Shown in pieces: positions 50,356 to 62,494 of a stretch of DNA of 64,000 nt. The notes under the pieces are model-generated. The model saw only the letters and a program-made list of their open reading frames with translations. It was not told the origin of the DNA and ran no database searches. Location of the stretch: positions 158,943,270-159,007,269 of the forward strand of contig NC_089220.1 of NCBI RefSeq assembly GCF_963924675.1, given 5' to 3'. Source of the DNA: Phocoena phocoena (taxonomy: Eukaryota > Chordata > Mammalia > Artiodactyla > Phocoenidae). The translations under genes and the position numbers were made by a program. Numbering within the stretch: the stretch's first letter is position 1; each line of letters opens with the position of its first letter.

Positions 50356-51224
50356 TTCATGACAGATAGCTTATGTTTGTTCTTCCTGATCTGTTCTCTC
50401 CCCGCTGGTCTTTACCCTGGGAGGTTTACTGTATGGATTATGTCAATGGGCGTCTGTGACTTCCGGCTTCAGATAGGGTGCAGCCAGTGTGGACATGGGT
50501 AGATCGGAAGCAGTGAGAAAGGTAAGCTCAGAATATTTATTTCCCTGGTTTCTTCCTGGTGGACTGGCTGTGTCCCAAAACAAGTCATTATTCCCCTCAA
50601 TAAAGCCCTTCCTGGTAGTCTTGTCTGTGTGACTTTCTCTTCCTCGTTCTGGTAATCTCTCCTGCCCTTGTCCTTTTGGATTTAGGGGTGCTGTTGCTGC
50701 TGCTAACACTAGTTCCTGTACCTTCCTTTCCGTTCCCCTATCCCTCACCATTCCTTTGTATTTAGTCCGTCTATGTTATAAATGCTCTTTGAATTTTTCT
50801 AATTGGAATAGTTCGTCAGTTTCTGATTGGAAATCTGGCTAATACAGCCAACCATGTGTTATTTCTGATACTGCCCCCTCTCTTTCCTCCTGTTTTTGCC
50901 TTTGCCCTCACTTAGGGAAGCAGGAAGCTCAGCTGGTGAAGTTCTAAAGCACCCTCTTTCTACTTCAGACAGGACAGTGCTACTTTTGTTTATGTTACAT
51001 AATGAGATTCTGTGTAAGAGTTGATTTGAAATTAGGATGAACAACAGAAAGATTTGAAAATCAGTGACTGCAAGAAAAATCTTAAAATCTTTTTAACAGC
51101 ATTTAAGTTTCTTTAAGAGGCCTGGCACCTGCCTTTATTTTTAGCCTTATCCCTTACTACTAACCCAGCTAGGACCTTTAAATTCCAGGGATGAGAAATC
51201 TCTGCCTGTCAGTGTCCTGGCTCC
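50356..51224 (+). other. Intronic sequence, no gene seen
   Basis: Unassigned. The frame at 50443-50751 (minus) has no family similarity. Confidence 0.4.
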
Positions 51225-51510
51225 TATTGTTACAAACATGTTTCACCTGGCTAACTCCCACTCATCCTTGAGGTCTAACCCTAAATTTTATTAAAGGGTG
51301 GTTTTCCCCAATTCCCCTTTCTGGCCTGGCTCCCACCTGCGCACATACTATTAGAATTCTGTTAGTTGTTTTTATAGCGTCCTATACTTCCCTTTCATCG
51401 CATTTATTATTAGAATTACATCGTTAATTTGTCCTATTCACCGTCTGCCTTCCATAGGGTTCACTGTGACCTTTGCTGTATTTCTGGTGTCTAGCATGCA
51501 TATGTCTATT
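51225..51510 (+). mobile_element. L2 3'-end remnant
   Basis: 'cctggctaactcccactcatccttgaggtctaaccctaaattttatt' and 'gggttcactgtgacctttgctgtatttctggtgtctagcatgcata' match sense L2. Confidence 0.7.
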
Positions 51511-51615
51511 TATTCAACAAATAAAAGGGAAGGAAGTTATAGTGGAAGGTCTCAGAATCTCTTTAGAGGAGCCCAATGCAGAGACTTTAGGGCCATTAGA
51601 ATTTGTAACAGTTTT

Positions 51616-51674
51616 TTTTTTTTTTTTTTTTGCAGTACGTGGGCCTCTCACTGTTGTGGCCTCTCCCCGTTGTG
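51616..51674 (-). mobile_element. CHR-type SINE, middle form, 5'-truncated
   Basis: Only the 3' ~45 bases plus T-tract are present ('gcagtacgtgggcctctcactgttgtggcctctcccc'). Target duplication TGTAACAGTTTT on both sides (51604-51615 and 51675-51686) shows that truncation happened during insertion. Confidence 0.9.
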
Positions 51675-51706
51675 TGTAACAGTTTTGAATGGGGCCATCC
51701 CCTTTT

Positions 51707-51924
51707 TTTTTTTTGTTTGTTTGTTTTTTTTTGCGGTATGCGGGCCTCTCACTGTTGTGGCCTCTCCCGTTGCGGAGCACAGGCTCCGGACGCGCAGGCT
51801 CAGTGGCCATGGCTCACGGACCCAGCCGCTCCGCGGCATGTGGGATCTTCCCGGACCGGGGCACGAACCCGTGTCCCCTGCATCGGCAGGCGGACTCTTA
51901 ACCACTGCGCCACCAGGGAAGCCC
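51707..51924 (-). mobile_element. CHR-type SINE, middle form
   Basis: Perfect 16-bp target duplication GGGGCCATCCCCTTTT (51691-51706 and 51925-51940), 20 bp from the truncated copy. Confidence 0.94.
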
Positions 51925-51940
51925 GGGGCCATCCCCTTTT

Positions 51941-52597
51941 AATTTCAAAAGTTGTATCCTTATTTTAGAGAAACCATATTTGGTTGTGTTCCTCTGCAGA
52001 TTAATGGAACATTGATTGCTAAATACCTCTGAATCATTGAACTTGAAAAAAAAAAAAAAAAGTCTTGCTCTCATTTTTATCACTGAGTAGTAAAGATGAC
52101 TTAAAATATTTTTTTGGAGGGGGAGGAGGGACAATTTTAAACTCACAGAAAAATTGCATGTACAGGACAAAGAACTTTTTTGTTTTGGACTGTTTGAGAA
52201 TAACCTGCTGCTATGATGCCCCATCACTCCTGAATACTTCGGTGTGTATTTTCTATACATAAGTACATGCTACTGCATAGTCATAAAAGTCATCAAAATC
52301 AGGTTAATTACCATCTAATCCACACATTCTACTTATCTGCCAATTTGTTCAGTAGCTTTATGGGAAAAAGACCCAGTTCAGAAGCATTTAGTTATCATGT
52401 CTCCTCAACCTTCTTCAAACTGCAACAGTTCCTCAGTCTACCCTTGACTTCACCTGACCTTGATACTTTTGAAAATTATAGGCCAGTCAGTTTGTAGAAT
52501 GTCAATATGAATATGTTTGTTTCTTCATGATTAGATTCATGTGATAAATTAAAGATAACTTTTTGGAGGCAATAGCTTCCTATTTAAAAACCACTTT
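51941..52597 (+). other. Intronic sequence, no gene seen
   Basis: Unassigned AT-rich DNA with an A17 run at about 52046-52062. Confidence 0.4.
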
Positions 52598-52614
52598 CAT
52601 TGTCTTAATTTTTT

Positions 52615-52834
52615 TTTTGTTTGTTTGTTTGTTTGTTTTTTTTGAGGTACGCGGGCCTCTCACTGTTGTGGCCTCTCTCGTTGCGGAGCACAGGCTCCGG
52701 ACGCGCAGGCTCAGCGGCCATGGCTCACGGGCCCAGCCGCTCCACGGCATTGGGATCTTCCCGGACCGGGGCACGAACCCGTGTCCACTGCATCGGCAGG
52801 CGGACTGTCAACTACTGCACCACCAGGGAAGCCC
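52615..52834 (-). mobile_element. CHR-type SINE, middle form
   Basis: Perfect 17-bp target duplication CATTGTCTTAATTTTTT (52598-52614 and 52835-52851); tail shows (GTTT)n. Confidence 0.94.
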
Positions 52835-52851
52835 CATTGTCTTAATTTTTT

Positions 52852-53622
52852 AAAGAAACTTTTTTTGTTTACTTTTAAGTCTTTTTCTAAGTGTTTCTAG
52901 CATTAGGGCTTGTAAATCCATAATAATATATATAAAGATAGAGGAAATCTATAAAGAATCTGGCATGTACATCAAGGCATAATATCCCTAAAAATATTTT
53001 GTTAGAGATCCAACAAAATTTGCTGTCATAGGAATTTTTATTTCAACTAATCAGGAATAATTGATTTTGCTATATTTTGTCATTAAGATCGTTTCAGAGC
53101 TAAAAAATTTTCAGATTTAAAAATCCTTTGGTTCTGAATTGCAAGTGATACTTGAGAACTTCTAAGATATAAATAAGTATATTTAATTATGGCAGAACTT
53201 ATTTCTAAAATAACCAACCATCTTGGTTAAAAACAAATTGTATACATTTTAGCTCTGAAATAATTTGAAAATCCAAATGAAGTCAGTCAGAATCACTGTT
53301 CTAAGACTATTTTTAGTTATTTTTCCTTAGAGCTGGTTTCCTTTCTAGCCACCTGCAGTTTTATGTGCCGTCCCACGTGTTCATTTTTTCTAAAACTGTT
53401 CCCCCACCAAGCTTGGCATGAAAGTAGCTTCTCTAATGTTTTTGGTTTGTTCTTTTGAAGAGCAAAGTATAAAACCTCCATTGAGTAAATTCATGTAAAA
53501 ATATTTTTGATGAAAGACAGCATTACTATGGAATAAAGGATTCTCTGGCTCTAGGGTTTTTTAAAATTACAGTTTATTTTGTCTTGATATCATTATACTA
53601 CATATTAATATATAGAATTTAT
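52852..53622 (+). other. Intronic sequence, no gene seen
   Basis: Unassigned AT-rich DNA. Confidence 0.4.
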
Positions 53623-53636
53623 CTTTTCCATTCTTT

Positions 53637-53931
53637 AAAAAAAATTTTTTTAACCTTTTATTGAAGTATAACACACATAGAAAATGCACAAAACGTAAAC
53701 CTACATTTTTAATGAATTATCACAAAGGAAAAACCTGTGTATTCATCAAGACCTACAACATAGCCAATCATCCTTATGTTCTTCCCACCTGCCACCCCTC
53801 CTCTCCTTCCCAAAGGTGATCACTATCCTGGCCTCTGGTAATGTAGTTTAGTTTTGTTTTTTTTTAACATCTATATTAGAGTATAATTGCTTTACAATGT
53901 TGTGTTAGTTTCTGCTGTATCACAAAGTGAA
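53637..53931 (-). mobile_element. Composite L1 3'-end insertion, possible 3' transduction
   Basis: Two antisense L1 3' ends in series: an old L1ME-like one (53650-53850, 'ttattgaagtataacacacatagaaaatgcacaaaacg') and a younger artiodactyl-type one with its own T9 (53858-53931, 'gtataattgctttacaatgttgtgttagtttctgctgtat'). One 14-bp duplication CTTTTCCATTCTTT flanks the pair (53623-53636 and 53932-53945). Confidence 0.65.
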
Positions 53932-54016
53932 CTTTTCCATTCTTTTTACTTTCAACTTTTTCCTGTTAAGATTTGTCTCTTTTAAGAATAACTGGATTTA
54001 AAAAAATACAGTGTGA

Positions 54017-54130
54017 GAGTTCCTTCGTGCACTAGTGCTTAGGATTCCAGGCTTTCATTGCCATGGCCTGGGTTCAGTCCCTGGTTGGGGAACTGAGATG
54101 CTGCAAGCCCAAAAATAAAAATTAAAAAAA
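54017..54130 (+). mobile_element. CHR-type SINE, short form
   Basis: Perfect 15-bp target duplication AAAAATACAGTGTGA (54002-54016 and 54131-54145). Body is diverged ('gagttccttcgtgcactagtgcttagg'). Confidence 0.9.
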
Positions 54131-54257
54131 AAAAATACAGTGTGATATTTCTTTTAACTGGGGCATTTATTGCATTTGTACTTAATGTAGTTATTGATAT
54201 ATTTGGATTCAGATGAACCACCATTATTTTGTACTTTTTATTCATGTCATCTATTGT

Positions 54258-54351
54258 TATTTTTTCTTTTTCTTTTCTTTTCTTCTCTTTTCCCTCCTTC
54301 CCTCCTTCCTTCCTCTGGATTAACATTCTCTTTTGGATTAACATTCTTTGG
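54258..54351 (+). repeat. Pyrimidine tract and short tandem duplication
   Basis: (CTTTT)n grading into (CCTT)n, then 'tggattaacattct' twice in tandem (about 54317-54347). Confidence 0.85.
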
Positions 54352-54664
54352 AGGCCTTATTGTGTATGTGTGCACGTATATGTACGTGCATATGTGATGT
54401 GTGTATGCTGCCTCCTGCTTTTGGTGAATTATTTCCTTATGTGTTTTATAAATTTTGATTGTGAGCTCAACTTAAGATCTCATCTTTGAGATCTCTCTGC
54501 AGGCTAAGGGTAATACATTGATAAGATAAATTGATTATTCCTAGACAGTTTTGTTCTGCCAAGTGTTTTAGGGATACTATCAGTCCAGGACTATTTAGAG
54601 TTTTGTACCTGAAAACTTCATGGAACATGTTATACTATCTTGGATAACTGCCTCCCTTCCTCTC

Positions 54665-54666
<2 letters not shown>

Positions 54667-54708
<42 letters not shown>
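54667..54708. repeat. (TG)n microsatellite, about 21 units
   Basis: Uninterrupted TG repeat of about 42 bases; likely polymorphic. Confidence 0.95.
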
Positions 54709-54712
<4 letters not shown>

Positions 54713-54717
54713 ATTTG

Positions 54718-55155
54718 TGTCTTAGAGGTGTTGTAACAATTACCTCAAACTTAATGTCTTAACACAGCTTTATTATCTTATAGTTCTGAAGCTTAGAAAT
54801 ATGAAATGGGTTTCACTGGGGCCAAACTTGAGATGTGGGCAGGATTGTTCTTTCTGGACATTCTATGGGAGAAGCTGTTCTCTTGCCTTATTTTAGCTTC
54901 CAGAGGCTTCCTGCATTTCTTAGCTGGTGGCCTCTTCCTCCATCTTCAAGCCAGAAATGGCCAGTTGATTCTTTTTCACATGGCATCACTCTGATCAGCA
55001 CTAACTGTCCTGCCTCCCTCTTTCCCTTTTAATTAAAGACCCTTGTGATTACATGAGCCCACATCAGTAATCCTGGATAATCTTCTTTTCTCAAGACCTT
55101 TAACTTAATCACATTTGCAAAGTTCCTTTTGCCATGTCAGTTCTATCTTCCCACC
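54718..55155 (+). mobile_element. Mammalian interspersed repeat, probably LTR-derived
   Basis: 'gttgtaacaattacctcaaacttaatgtcttaacacagctttattatcttatagttctgaagc', 'ggtggcctcttcctccatcttcaagccagaaatggcc' and 'cccttgtgattacatgagcccacatcagtaatcctggataatc' form a pattern common in mammalian introns, which I believe is LTR-derived. Exact family not recalled. Confidence 0.55.
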
Positions 55156-55633
55156 TTCAGCAAGCCAAGGCTTTATATTTAGTTCCCATTTGGCATAAAA
55201 GTCTAACCCTGTTTGTTAGTGGCCAGCAAGCCCCTATAGGATAGCTTCTTTCATATTTTCTTCTCTGAGTTTTAGTCCTCCTTTCTCCTTCTCCCTGGAT
55301 TTTCTTTGCTCTATTTAATATTGGACTGAATTTTAAAAAGATGCTGTCATAGTCTATCAAGTGTGTTTAGGAAGTTTGTAAGTGGGAGAGTTTTCAGGTT
55401 ATCTAATCTGTCATATTGCCTCAGTTGGTATTCCTTATATTAGCAAGGTATTCCTGAGTTTTAATAAGATATAAGGTCTTATTACTATTACGTTTATTTT
55501 CCGATTATCTTTTAATTTAAAATGCTTTTAATTTAGCCTCAGAAGAAAACAAAACAAAAACCACCCCCCAAACCTCAGTGAATCTCATCTTTGAACAAGC
55601 TTGTCATTTAACTGTGATTAAAAGTCAGTTTCT

Positions 55634-55844
55634 GGGCTTCCATGGTGGTGCAGTGGTTGAGAGTCCGCCTGCCGATGCAGGGGACATGGATTTGTGTCCT
55701 GGTCCGGGAGGATCCCACATGCCGCGGAGCGGCTAGGCCCATGAGCCATGGCCGCTGAGCCTGCGCGTCCGGAGCCTGTGCTCCGCAACGGGAGAGGCCA
55801 CAACAGTGAGAGGCCCGCGTACTGCAAAAAAAAAAAAAAAAAAA
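55634..55844 (+). mobile_element. CHR-type SINE, middle form
   Basis: Perfect 14-bp target duplication AAAAGTCAGTTTCT (55620-55633 and 55845-55858). Confidence 0.94.
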
Positions 55845-56249
55845 AAAAGTCAGTTTCTCTGTTTAAGTACTCTGTTTTACCCTTATCAACAAACTGTGTC
55901 ATTTTTCTTTAATCTGACCCAGGCTCTCCTGGGTTACTCTGGTTCTGCTGCTCAACCAAACCAAAAATCTCTCTTACAACATCCTGTTTCCCTTTTTGAC
56001 TGTCTGGTCAGGTGGTTCTCTTTCAATACAAATTTTTGTTTTCTATTTTTCTGTCTCATTTGAGCTAAAGGCATATAGATATTATTCTCTGCCCAGGTGT
56101 TATCATTGGGCTTCATTTCACAATTCCCTCTGTCCGTCTGATAATATGTGAGTGTGTCCAAGCCTGTGAGATACTACCTAAGGGATTATAGTGAAAAGCT
56201 AAGTTCTGTATCGCCCCTTTCTTTACCCAGTCTTGCTTTCTAGAGCACT

Positions 56250-56455
56250 TTTATAGTAAGTACTGTGTATCAGGCTTTTTACACACATGAACACCTATGA
56301 ATTAATTCTCACAACAACCCCATTTCACAGATGAAGAAACTGTTATACAAAGAAGTTATATTACTTGTTCAGGATCATACAGCTATTAAATGGCATTATT
56401 TGAACTAGGAAGTCTCATTTTGGAATCTGCTTGTTATCACTGTGCTGTACTGCCC
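56250..56455 (-). mobile_element. MIR remnant
   Basis: 'aattctcacaacaaccccatttcacagatgaagaaactgttatac', 'caggatcatacagctattaaatggc' and 'actgtgctgtactgcc' give a nearly complete antisense MIR. Confidence 0.8.
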
Positions 56456-56667
56456 TTAGTTTTAGACTGAAAATTATTTTCCTTCGAAAGGCAATAGAGT
56501 CTATTTCTTCTGGCTTCCAGTATTGTCACTGAGATGTCTGATATGTCTCTGATTCTAGATCCTTTGTATGTAACTTGTCTTTCTCTCTGGAAACCTTTGG
56601 AATATTTATTCTCTTTAGCTGTGATGTTTTGAAATTTCACAGGGAAATAACTTGGTATTGGTCTTTT

Positions 56668-56892
56668 TTTTTTTATTGGCCGGTTTTGTGTGTGTGTGTG
56701 TGTGGTACGCGGGCCTCTCACTGTTGTGGCCTCTCCCATTGCGGAGCACAGACTCCGGACGTGCAGGCTCAGTGGCCATGGCTCACGGGCCCAGCCGCTA
56801 CACGGCATGTGGGATCTTCCCGGACCGGGGCACGAACCCGTGTCCCCTGCATCAGCAGGCGGACTCTCAACCACTGCGCCACCAGGGAAGCC
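56668..56892 (-). mobile_element. CHR-type SINE, middle form, with (TG)n in the tail
   Basis: Perfect 15-bp target duplication TGGTATTGGTCTTTT (56653-56667 and 56893-56907). The usual T-tract next to the body is replaced by (TG)8, with 'attggccgg' further out. Confidence 0.93.
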
Positions 56893-56907
56893 TGGTATTG
56901 GTCTTTT

Positions 56908-57720
56908 GAAAGTACATTATGCTGGCACTTGGGGGATATGCTACTATATTTTGCAGGTGGGTGGGGCGTCTAGTGTATTTCTTTGATAATTTCTTTTCCC
57001 ATGTATTCTCTGTTCTTTTTTTCTAGATGTTCTATTCAGATATTAGACCTTCTGAATTAATATTTTAGTACTGTTTTCCTTTCTAGTTTCTACATCTTTG
57101 GGAGACTTCCTCAACTATAAATTCCAGTGTATCAGATATTTATATTGTTAAGTTTTACTATTTTTAATTTTTAAGAATTTTCTTGCTCTTTTTCACAAGT
57201 TGGATTCTTATTTATTAATGAATTACCTTTTATTCTTCATATAATATATAAACATATATGACATATGAATATATGTATTTCATATAATATAAATCCTTTT
57301 AAAAATGATTCCTCTAGGCTCTGCAAGTTTTTTTTTCATGTTCTTTTTTTCTGTTTTTTGTTCTGTTTTGTTTTCTTTTAGGTCCTCCCCCACCCCCCAT
57401 GCAATATTGTATCAAATAATCTGGTGATCCTAGTCTGCTTCTGTTTAAGAATGAGGAACTGAAATGCTTAAGTAGAAACTATAAATATGTGACAGAGACT
57501 GTCAGTTGTGGGGGTTGGGCTTTGGGCAGGGCCCCACCCAAGTCTTCAGTATTTAGAAGTCTTTTCTTGTGCTGTTCTGTTTCTGCAGTGAAGAGTTTTT
57601 CTAATTTCTTTCATGAGAGTTGTGTTTATGAGGAAAAGCTGGCATTTGAGAACATGGTGAGTGGAAGGACAGCGAACTCAGCAGTTCAGTATATAGACAC
57701 TCAATTCTCCAGCTTTTAGC
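56908..57720 (+). other. Intronic sequence, no gene seen
   Basis: Unassigned AT-rich DNA. The frame at 57489-57719 has no family similarity. Confidence 0.4.
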
Positions 57721-57736
57721 TCTGTTCCTCACTTTT

Positions 57737-58494
57737 AAAAGAAAAGCAGTTGTATTGAGATAGAATTCACATACCATAGAATTTACCCACTTAAAGTGTA
57801 CAATTCAGTGGCTTTTGTTATATTCACAGAGTTACACATCCATCACCACAGCAATTTTAGAATATTGTCATTACCCCAAAAAAGAAACCCCCTATCCTTC
57901 TTAGCTCTCACTCCCCAATCCCTGAATCCTCTCTCCACCTAGCCCTAAGCAACTAACAATTTACTTTTTATTCCTGTAGATTTGCCTCTTCTGGGTATTT
58001 CATATAAATGGAATCATGTAGTAAGTGGTCCTTTGCAGTGGTTTCTTTCACTTAGCATGATGTTGTCAAAGCTTATCCATATTGTGGCCTGTGTCAGTGC
58101 TTATTCCTTTTTATTGCCAAATAATATTGTTTTATGGATATATCAGATTTATCCATTTATTAGTTAATGGATATTTGGACTGTTTCTACTTTTTGGCTAT
58201 TATGGATAATGCTGCTGTGAACATTTGTGTACAAGTTTCTGTGTGGACATATGTTTTCAGTTATATTGGTTATATACCTATGAGTGGAATTGCTGGATCC
58301 TATGGTAACTCTGGCTTTAACCCTTCAAGGGACTGCTGACTGTTATCCAAAGTGGCTGCACCATTTTACATTGCCACTGGCAGTGTATCAAGGTTTCAGT
58401 TTCTCCACATCCTCACAATCTCTGTTTTATCTATTTATTTTTAATAGCCATCCTAGTGGATGTCAAGTGGTATCTGTCTCATTGTGATTTTGAT
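57737..58494 (-). mobile_element. 5'-truncated L1 with intact target duplication
   Basis: Antisense L1 3' sequence ('ttgagatagaattcacataccatagaatttacccacttaaagtgtacaattcagtggc', 'ttatccatattgtggcctgtgtcagtgctta', 'tggatcctatggtaactctggc'). Perfect 16-bp target duplication TCTGTTCCTCACTTTT at 57721-57736 and 58495-58510 defines both ends. Confidence 0.92.
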
Positions 58495-58510
58495 TCTGTT
58501 CCTCACTTTT

Positions 58511-59219
58511 GTAGTCTAAAGAAACTGTTGCTTCCAAATTCTGAGCCTCTCAAGGGTTATTTTTTTCTTTTAGAATAAATTGCCTTGCTGTCTTCGGGCG
58601 TTTTGGGTTTTAGCTTCTTCTGTTGTTCTGTTCAGTTAGTTACCTTGCTTCCATTTGCTTTCTGATATCCAGTGATTTATTGGAAGTTCTTGTCCACTGA
58701 TTCTTCTCCTCTTATTTCCCTTTATCATTTTGGGGAGGAAAAAATATATATATATTCAATTATATATATATATAAATATAAAATAATGTAATCAATCCTC
58801 TAAATTTAATCTCTAAATTTAATCTACCAACTTGTATCTTTAAATATTATTTCTGTATAAATATCCCCAAATGGTGTCCTTTCTTGTAAGAATTATTACA
58901 GGACCAAAAATACTCCTGTGATGAATATGAAAGACATGAGGCTCAGAGAGGTTATTATTAAGTACAATCCAGATCCTTTTAAAGTGTTGGATTTGACTCT
59001 TCTGATAATACTGATTTACACTCCTTGTTATATGTCTAATGTAGCTGGAACATCTTAAATGAATTAAGTAACAATTTTTAATTTCTAAGATTGTTCATAA
59101 GAGTTGTATTTATTGGCTATAAGCTTTAACAGGTTTAACATCATCTGGTAAACTCAGAGTTAAACACTTCAATATGGATGGGGAACAGAGAATAATAATA
59201 ATGATGATAATAATAAATA
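58511..59219 (+). other. Intronic sequence, no gene seen
   Basis: Unassigned. Contains an AT-rich alternating stretch at 58743-58790 and a short duplication 'ctctaaatttaat' at 58798-58824. Confidence 0.45.
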
Positions 59220-59470
59220 ATACTAACATTTATTTAGTCCTTTCCATGCCAGACACTGTTGAAAATCCTTTATACATGTTACCTCATTTAATCCTCATAT
59301 TAACTGTGTGAGGTTGATAAAATTCTTTGTTTTTAAACCTCATTTGTCTGGTAAGAAAACTGAGGGCATAGAGTAGTTTAGTAATTTGCTCAAGGCTACA
59401 GAGCTAGTAAATGGTAGAGTCTACTTGTAAATCTGTGCAGTGTGCTTCCTGAGTCTATGCTTTTGAAGTC
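59220..59470 (-). mobile_element. MIR remnant
   Basis: 'tactaacatttatttagtcctttccatgccagacactgttgaaaatcctttatacatgttacctcatttaatcctca' and 'ctacagagctagtaaatggtagag' give a long antisense MIR. Confidence 0.85.
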
Positions 59471-60779
59471 ATTAGATTATAATGCCTGACATTTCTACAG
59501 AATTTTAAATATATCATCTTTTTGAGAGGGGAGGGACACTCATGAGATATTAAAACAAATGTTAATTCTTGGGTAAAGAGTAGTAGTTGGGGAATTAGTA
59601 CAAGCTTATGAGTGATATGTAGAAGATGAACTGTGATCTAATGTTCTCTTAAAAGCTCATATTTACTTTAGATCCTGGTTTGGATCAAAAATGATTATCA
59701 CTAAATTAAACACAAAAAATTGTTTTTTGATGTGGACACATAATTGCCATGTAGAGTGTTGTATAGTGTGCATTATATTTCTTAAGCAGGAGGGGAGGAG
59801 ACGGAAAAGTGTCCTTGTGTTGTACTAAAGTTGGGTGTAGGCCAAAGTATTAGTGACAGATCCAGTTTTTCCCAGGATAAAATGTTTCAGAATAATTCTG
59901 ATCTGGGTGTTTTATATTATGTTCTTCTACCAGAGTCTTATTTTGCAGCTCATCTTTTCTAAATAGGTCTGTTTTATAGTGTGTATATATAGGTCATTCT
60001 GAATCAAGTTAACTTCGCAGTTGATTGGGACCTTGTTTCAAGCTTATTGAACAAAGCTCTGTAACACAGAATTTTGGGCATAGGGCCATTTCCAGAGTCT
60101 GGTCCAAATAAGCAGTAACAGACAAAGATTGTCTCTTTCTTAGCTGAAGGCTTTCTCTGTGTGGCTGGTCTCAGGACTCTTTTACACTTTTTTTACCCCT
60201 TTCATACTCCTCTCCTTTTTCTATTCAGGGCAAAAGTGTTTTGGTTTTCATTCTGTAGTTACTCATTCAGCAAGCATTTATTGTGCTTTTACTTACATAC
60301 AAGGTTCTTTGCTTGAAACCTATAATGACCTCGCTGTATTGGCACTGTCATTTCTGGGGCTAGTAGGCCTTCAGATATGATATTGAAGAAAATATGTGAA
60401 ATATTAAGTAGTTTTGCTATGTCATACTTCTTTCCCGCCTGTCTTTTGATAAATAAAAAGGATTGTTTTCTGGAGGATATTTAAAAGGAGCATATGCTTT
60501 CTTTACACCCCGCCACCCCCCCAACTTCCCAAAGTGGTAAGGGAGAGTGTAATTAAAACAACATATTTCCATACAATAATTTTAAATAATCATGTCTTAA
60601 AAGGCAATTTAAAAATCTTGTCTACTTGTGAAATTTATCTTTTTATTTCAACATTCATTTTGGAAAACACTGTTTTTCTTTTAAATAGAATCACTTTTGG
60701 AATATTGTAACTGTTCTTTCCTTCGAACCTTTGCTTTCTACACAATTTGTTTTACCTATTCCTATTCAATTCCCATTCT
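59471..60779 (+). other. Intronic sequence, no gene seen
   Basis: About 1.3 kb, unassigned; no coding frame supported. Confidence 0.4.
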
Positions 60780-61101
60780 GCTCACATTATGAAGGGTCAG
60801 CTTGGCCCTTTAAAAAGAACTTGTCAAGTTTGGTTTCCTAATTTCTTTAGTCTTTCTTTAATAACTCTTAGTAGAGTTCAACTCATTTTTATTCATGCTA
60901 TTTAAAATTTTCTCTAATCTCTAGGCAGGTGTTGTATTTTCACGCCTCTTTGCCTTTGCTTATACTGTTCCTTTTGCTTGGAATCCCCACCCCCACCCCC
61001 AGTCTACTTTCTTCTCTTTGGCCTGCCACATATGGCTGGCTAAAGTGAGGTTTCTTTTATGGAGTCTTCTGATAATGCTCCAGGAATAGTAGTCATTTTT
61101 T
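60780..61101 (+). mobile_element. L2 remnant
   Basis: 'tcacgcctctttgcctttgcttatactgttccttttgcttggaatcccc' is a conserved sense L2 block; it continues to the SINE insertion and perhaps beyond. Confidence 0.65.
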
Positions 61102-61117
61102 TCTCTGTGCTCTATTT

Positions 61118-61323
61118 TTTTTTTTTTTTTGCGGTACGCGGGCCTCTCACCATTGTGGTCTCTCCCGTTGCGGAGCACAGGCTCCAGACGCGCAGGCTCA
61201 GCGGCCATGGCTAACGGGCCCAGCCGCTCCACGGCATGTGGGATCTTCCCGGACCGGGGCACGAACCCGTGTCCCCTGCATCGGCAGGCGGACTCCCAAC
61301 CACTGCACCACCAGGGAAGCCCC
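61118..61323 (-). mobile_element. CHR-type SINE, middle form
   Basis: Perfect 16-bp target duplication TCTCTGTGCTCTATTT (61102-61117 and 61324-61339). Confidence 0.94.
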
Positions 61324-61339
61324 TCTCTGTGCTCTATTT

Positions 61340-62480
61340 GTACTTTTTGTGCAATTTAAAGACTTAAAAAAATTATACTAAATAACATTCAAAAGAATAA
61401 ATGTAACAAATTTTATAATAAACATCTGTGACTCTACCACCAAAGTTAACTAGAAAATGGTCAATTCTGTTTTTTCTACCTTTGTGCTTCAATCTATACT
61501 CCCAAGGGGCATTATTATCATTATTTCCTTGCCCTTTTAAAGTTTATCACAAATTATGTGTATCCTTAAATAGTTACTGTTTAATTTTGTTTGGGTTTGG
61601 GTTTAATAAAAATAGATTCAGGCTGTATGTAGTCAAAACCAAAGCCCAGTATAGCTTGCTTTTTTAATTCAGTGTTATGTTTCTACTATTTAGCTGTATT
61701 TCATTCATAGTAGTTCATTCTCATTAATGTAATATTTCAAGTATAAATTTGCCACTTATTTGCATTTACGTTTAATGAATCTGGAATTGGTTTTTTCGCT
61801 CTAGCGTGAGGTAGGGATCCATTTCCTGTGTTTCTATCTGGCAAACTAGTTGCCCTATTTAAATAATGCATTCTTTTCTCCTGTGCAATCATTGTAAGGT
61901 AACAAGTTTCCTTATGATCATGAGTTTGTTTCTGAGTTGTATCTTCTGTTGAATTGGTCCATTAACCCTTTTTAAGAACCCTACTGTTTTATTTACTTTG
62001 GCTTTATAATAAATATCAGCAGGCAAGCCCCCACCTTCCCCTTCCTTTTTTTGTTTTTTAAACCATGTCTTGGTCATTCTTTCCCCCTTGCCCTTCCGTA
62101 TATATTTTGAAACCATGAGAAACCCAGTTAGGGTTTTTATTGAGAGGCTCGAAGCTGAAGATCAGTTTGGGAAGATTTGGCATCAATACTGCATTGGATG
62201 GGAGTGGAGGAATGAGATGTATATCTGGTTGTGAGTAGGTGGGGTGGGTTGTACTTGGCTTTGAAGGCCACACTTTTTTTTTTTTTCAGGTTAATCTGTC
62301 AAACTCTCATTTCACTGTTTATAACCGCACGGGGAGGGAGTTTCTTAGGGTTATTCAGGGTGTTCTGGTTATTTTGGGGGGTAGAATATTTCTGCTGATT
62401 TTCCTGTTCCCCATTGCTATTATTCTTTCTCACAACTCTTGATATTATTTGTACTTGTCATGGTAAGTTTGCCAGAGTTT
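61340..62480 (+). other. Intronic sequence, no gene seen
   Basis: Unassigned, AT-rich; the frames here show no family similarity. 61690-62000 may be a diverged antisense L1. Confidence 0.4.
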
Positions 62481-62494
62481 TCTAGTTGTGTTTT

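Noticed and set aside
50143..50502. 119-residue open frame in intron 2
   Set aside because: It coincides with an L2 remnant and has no conserved domain or splice context.
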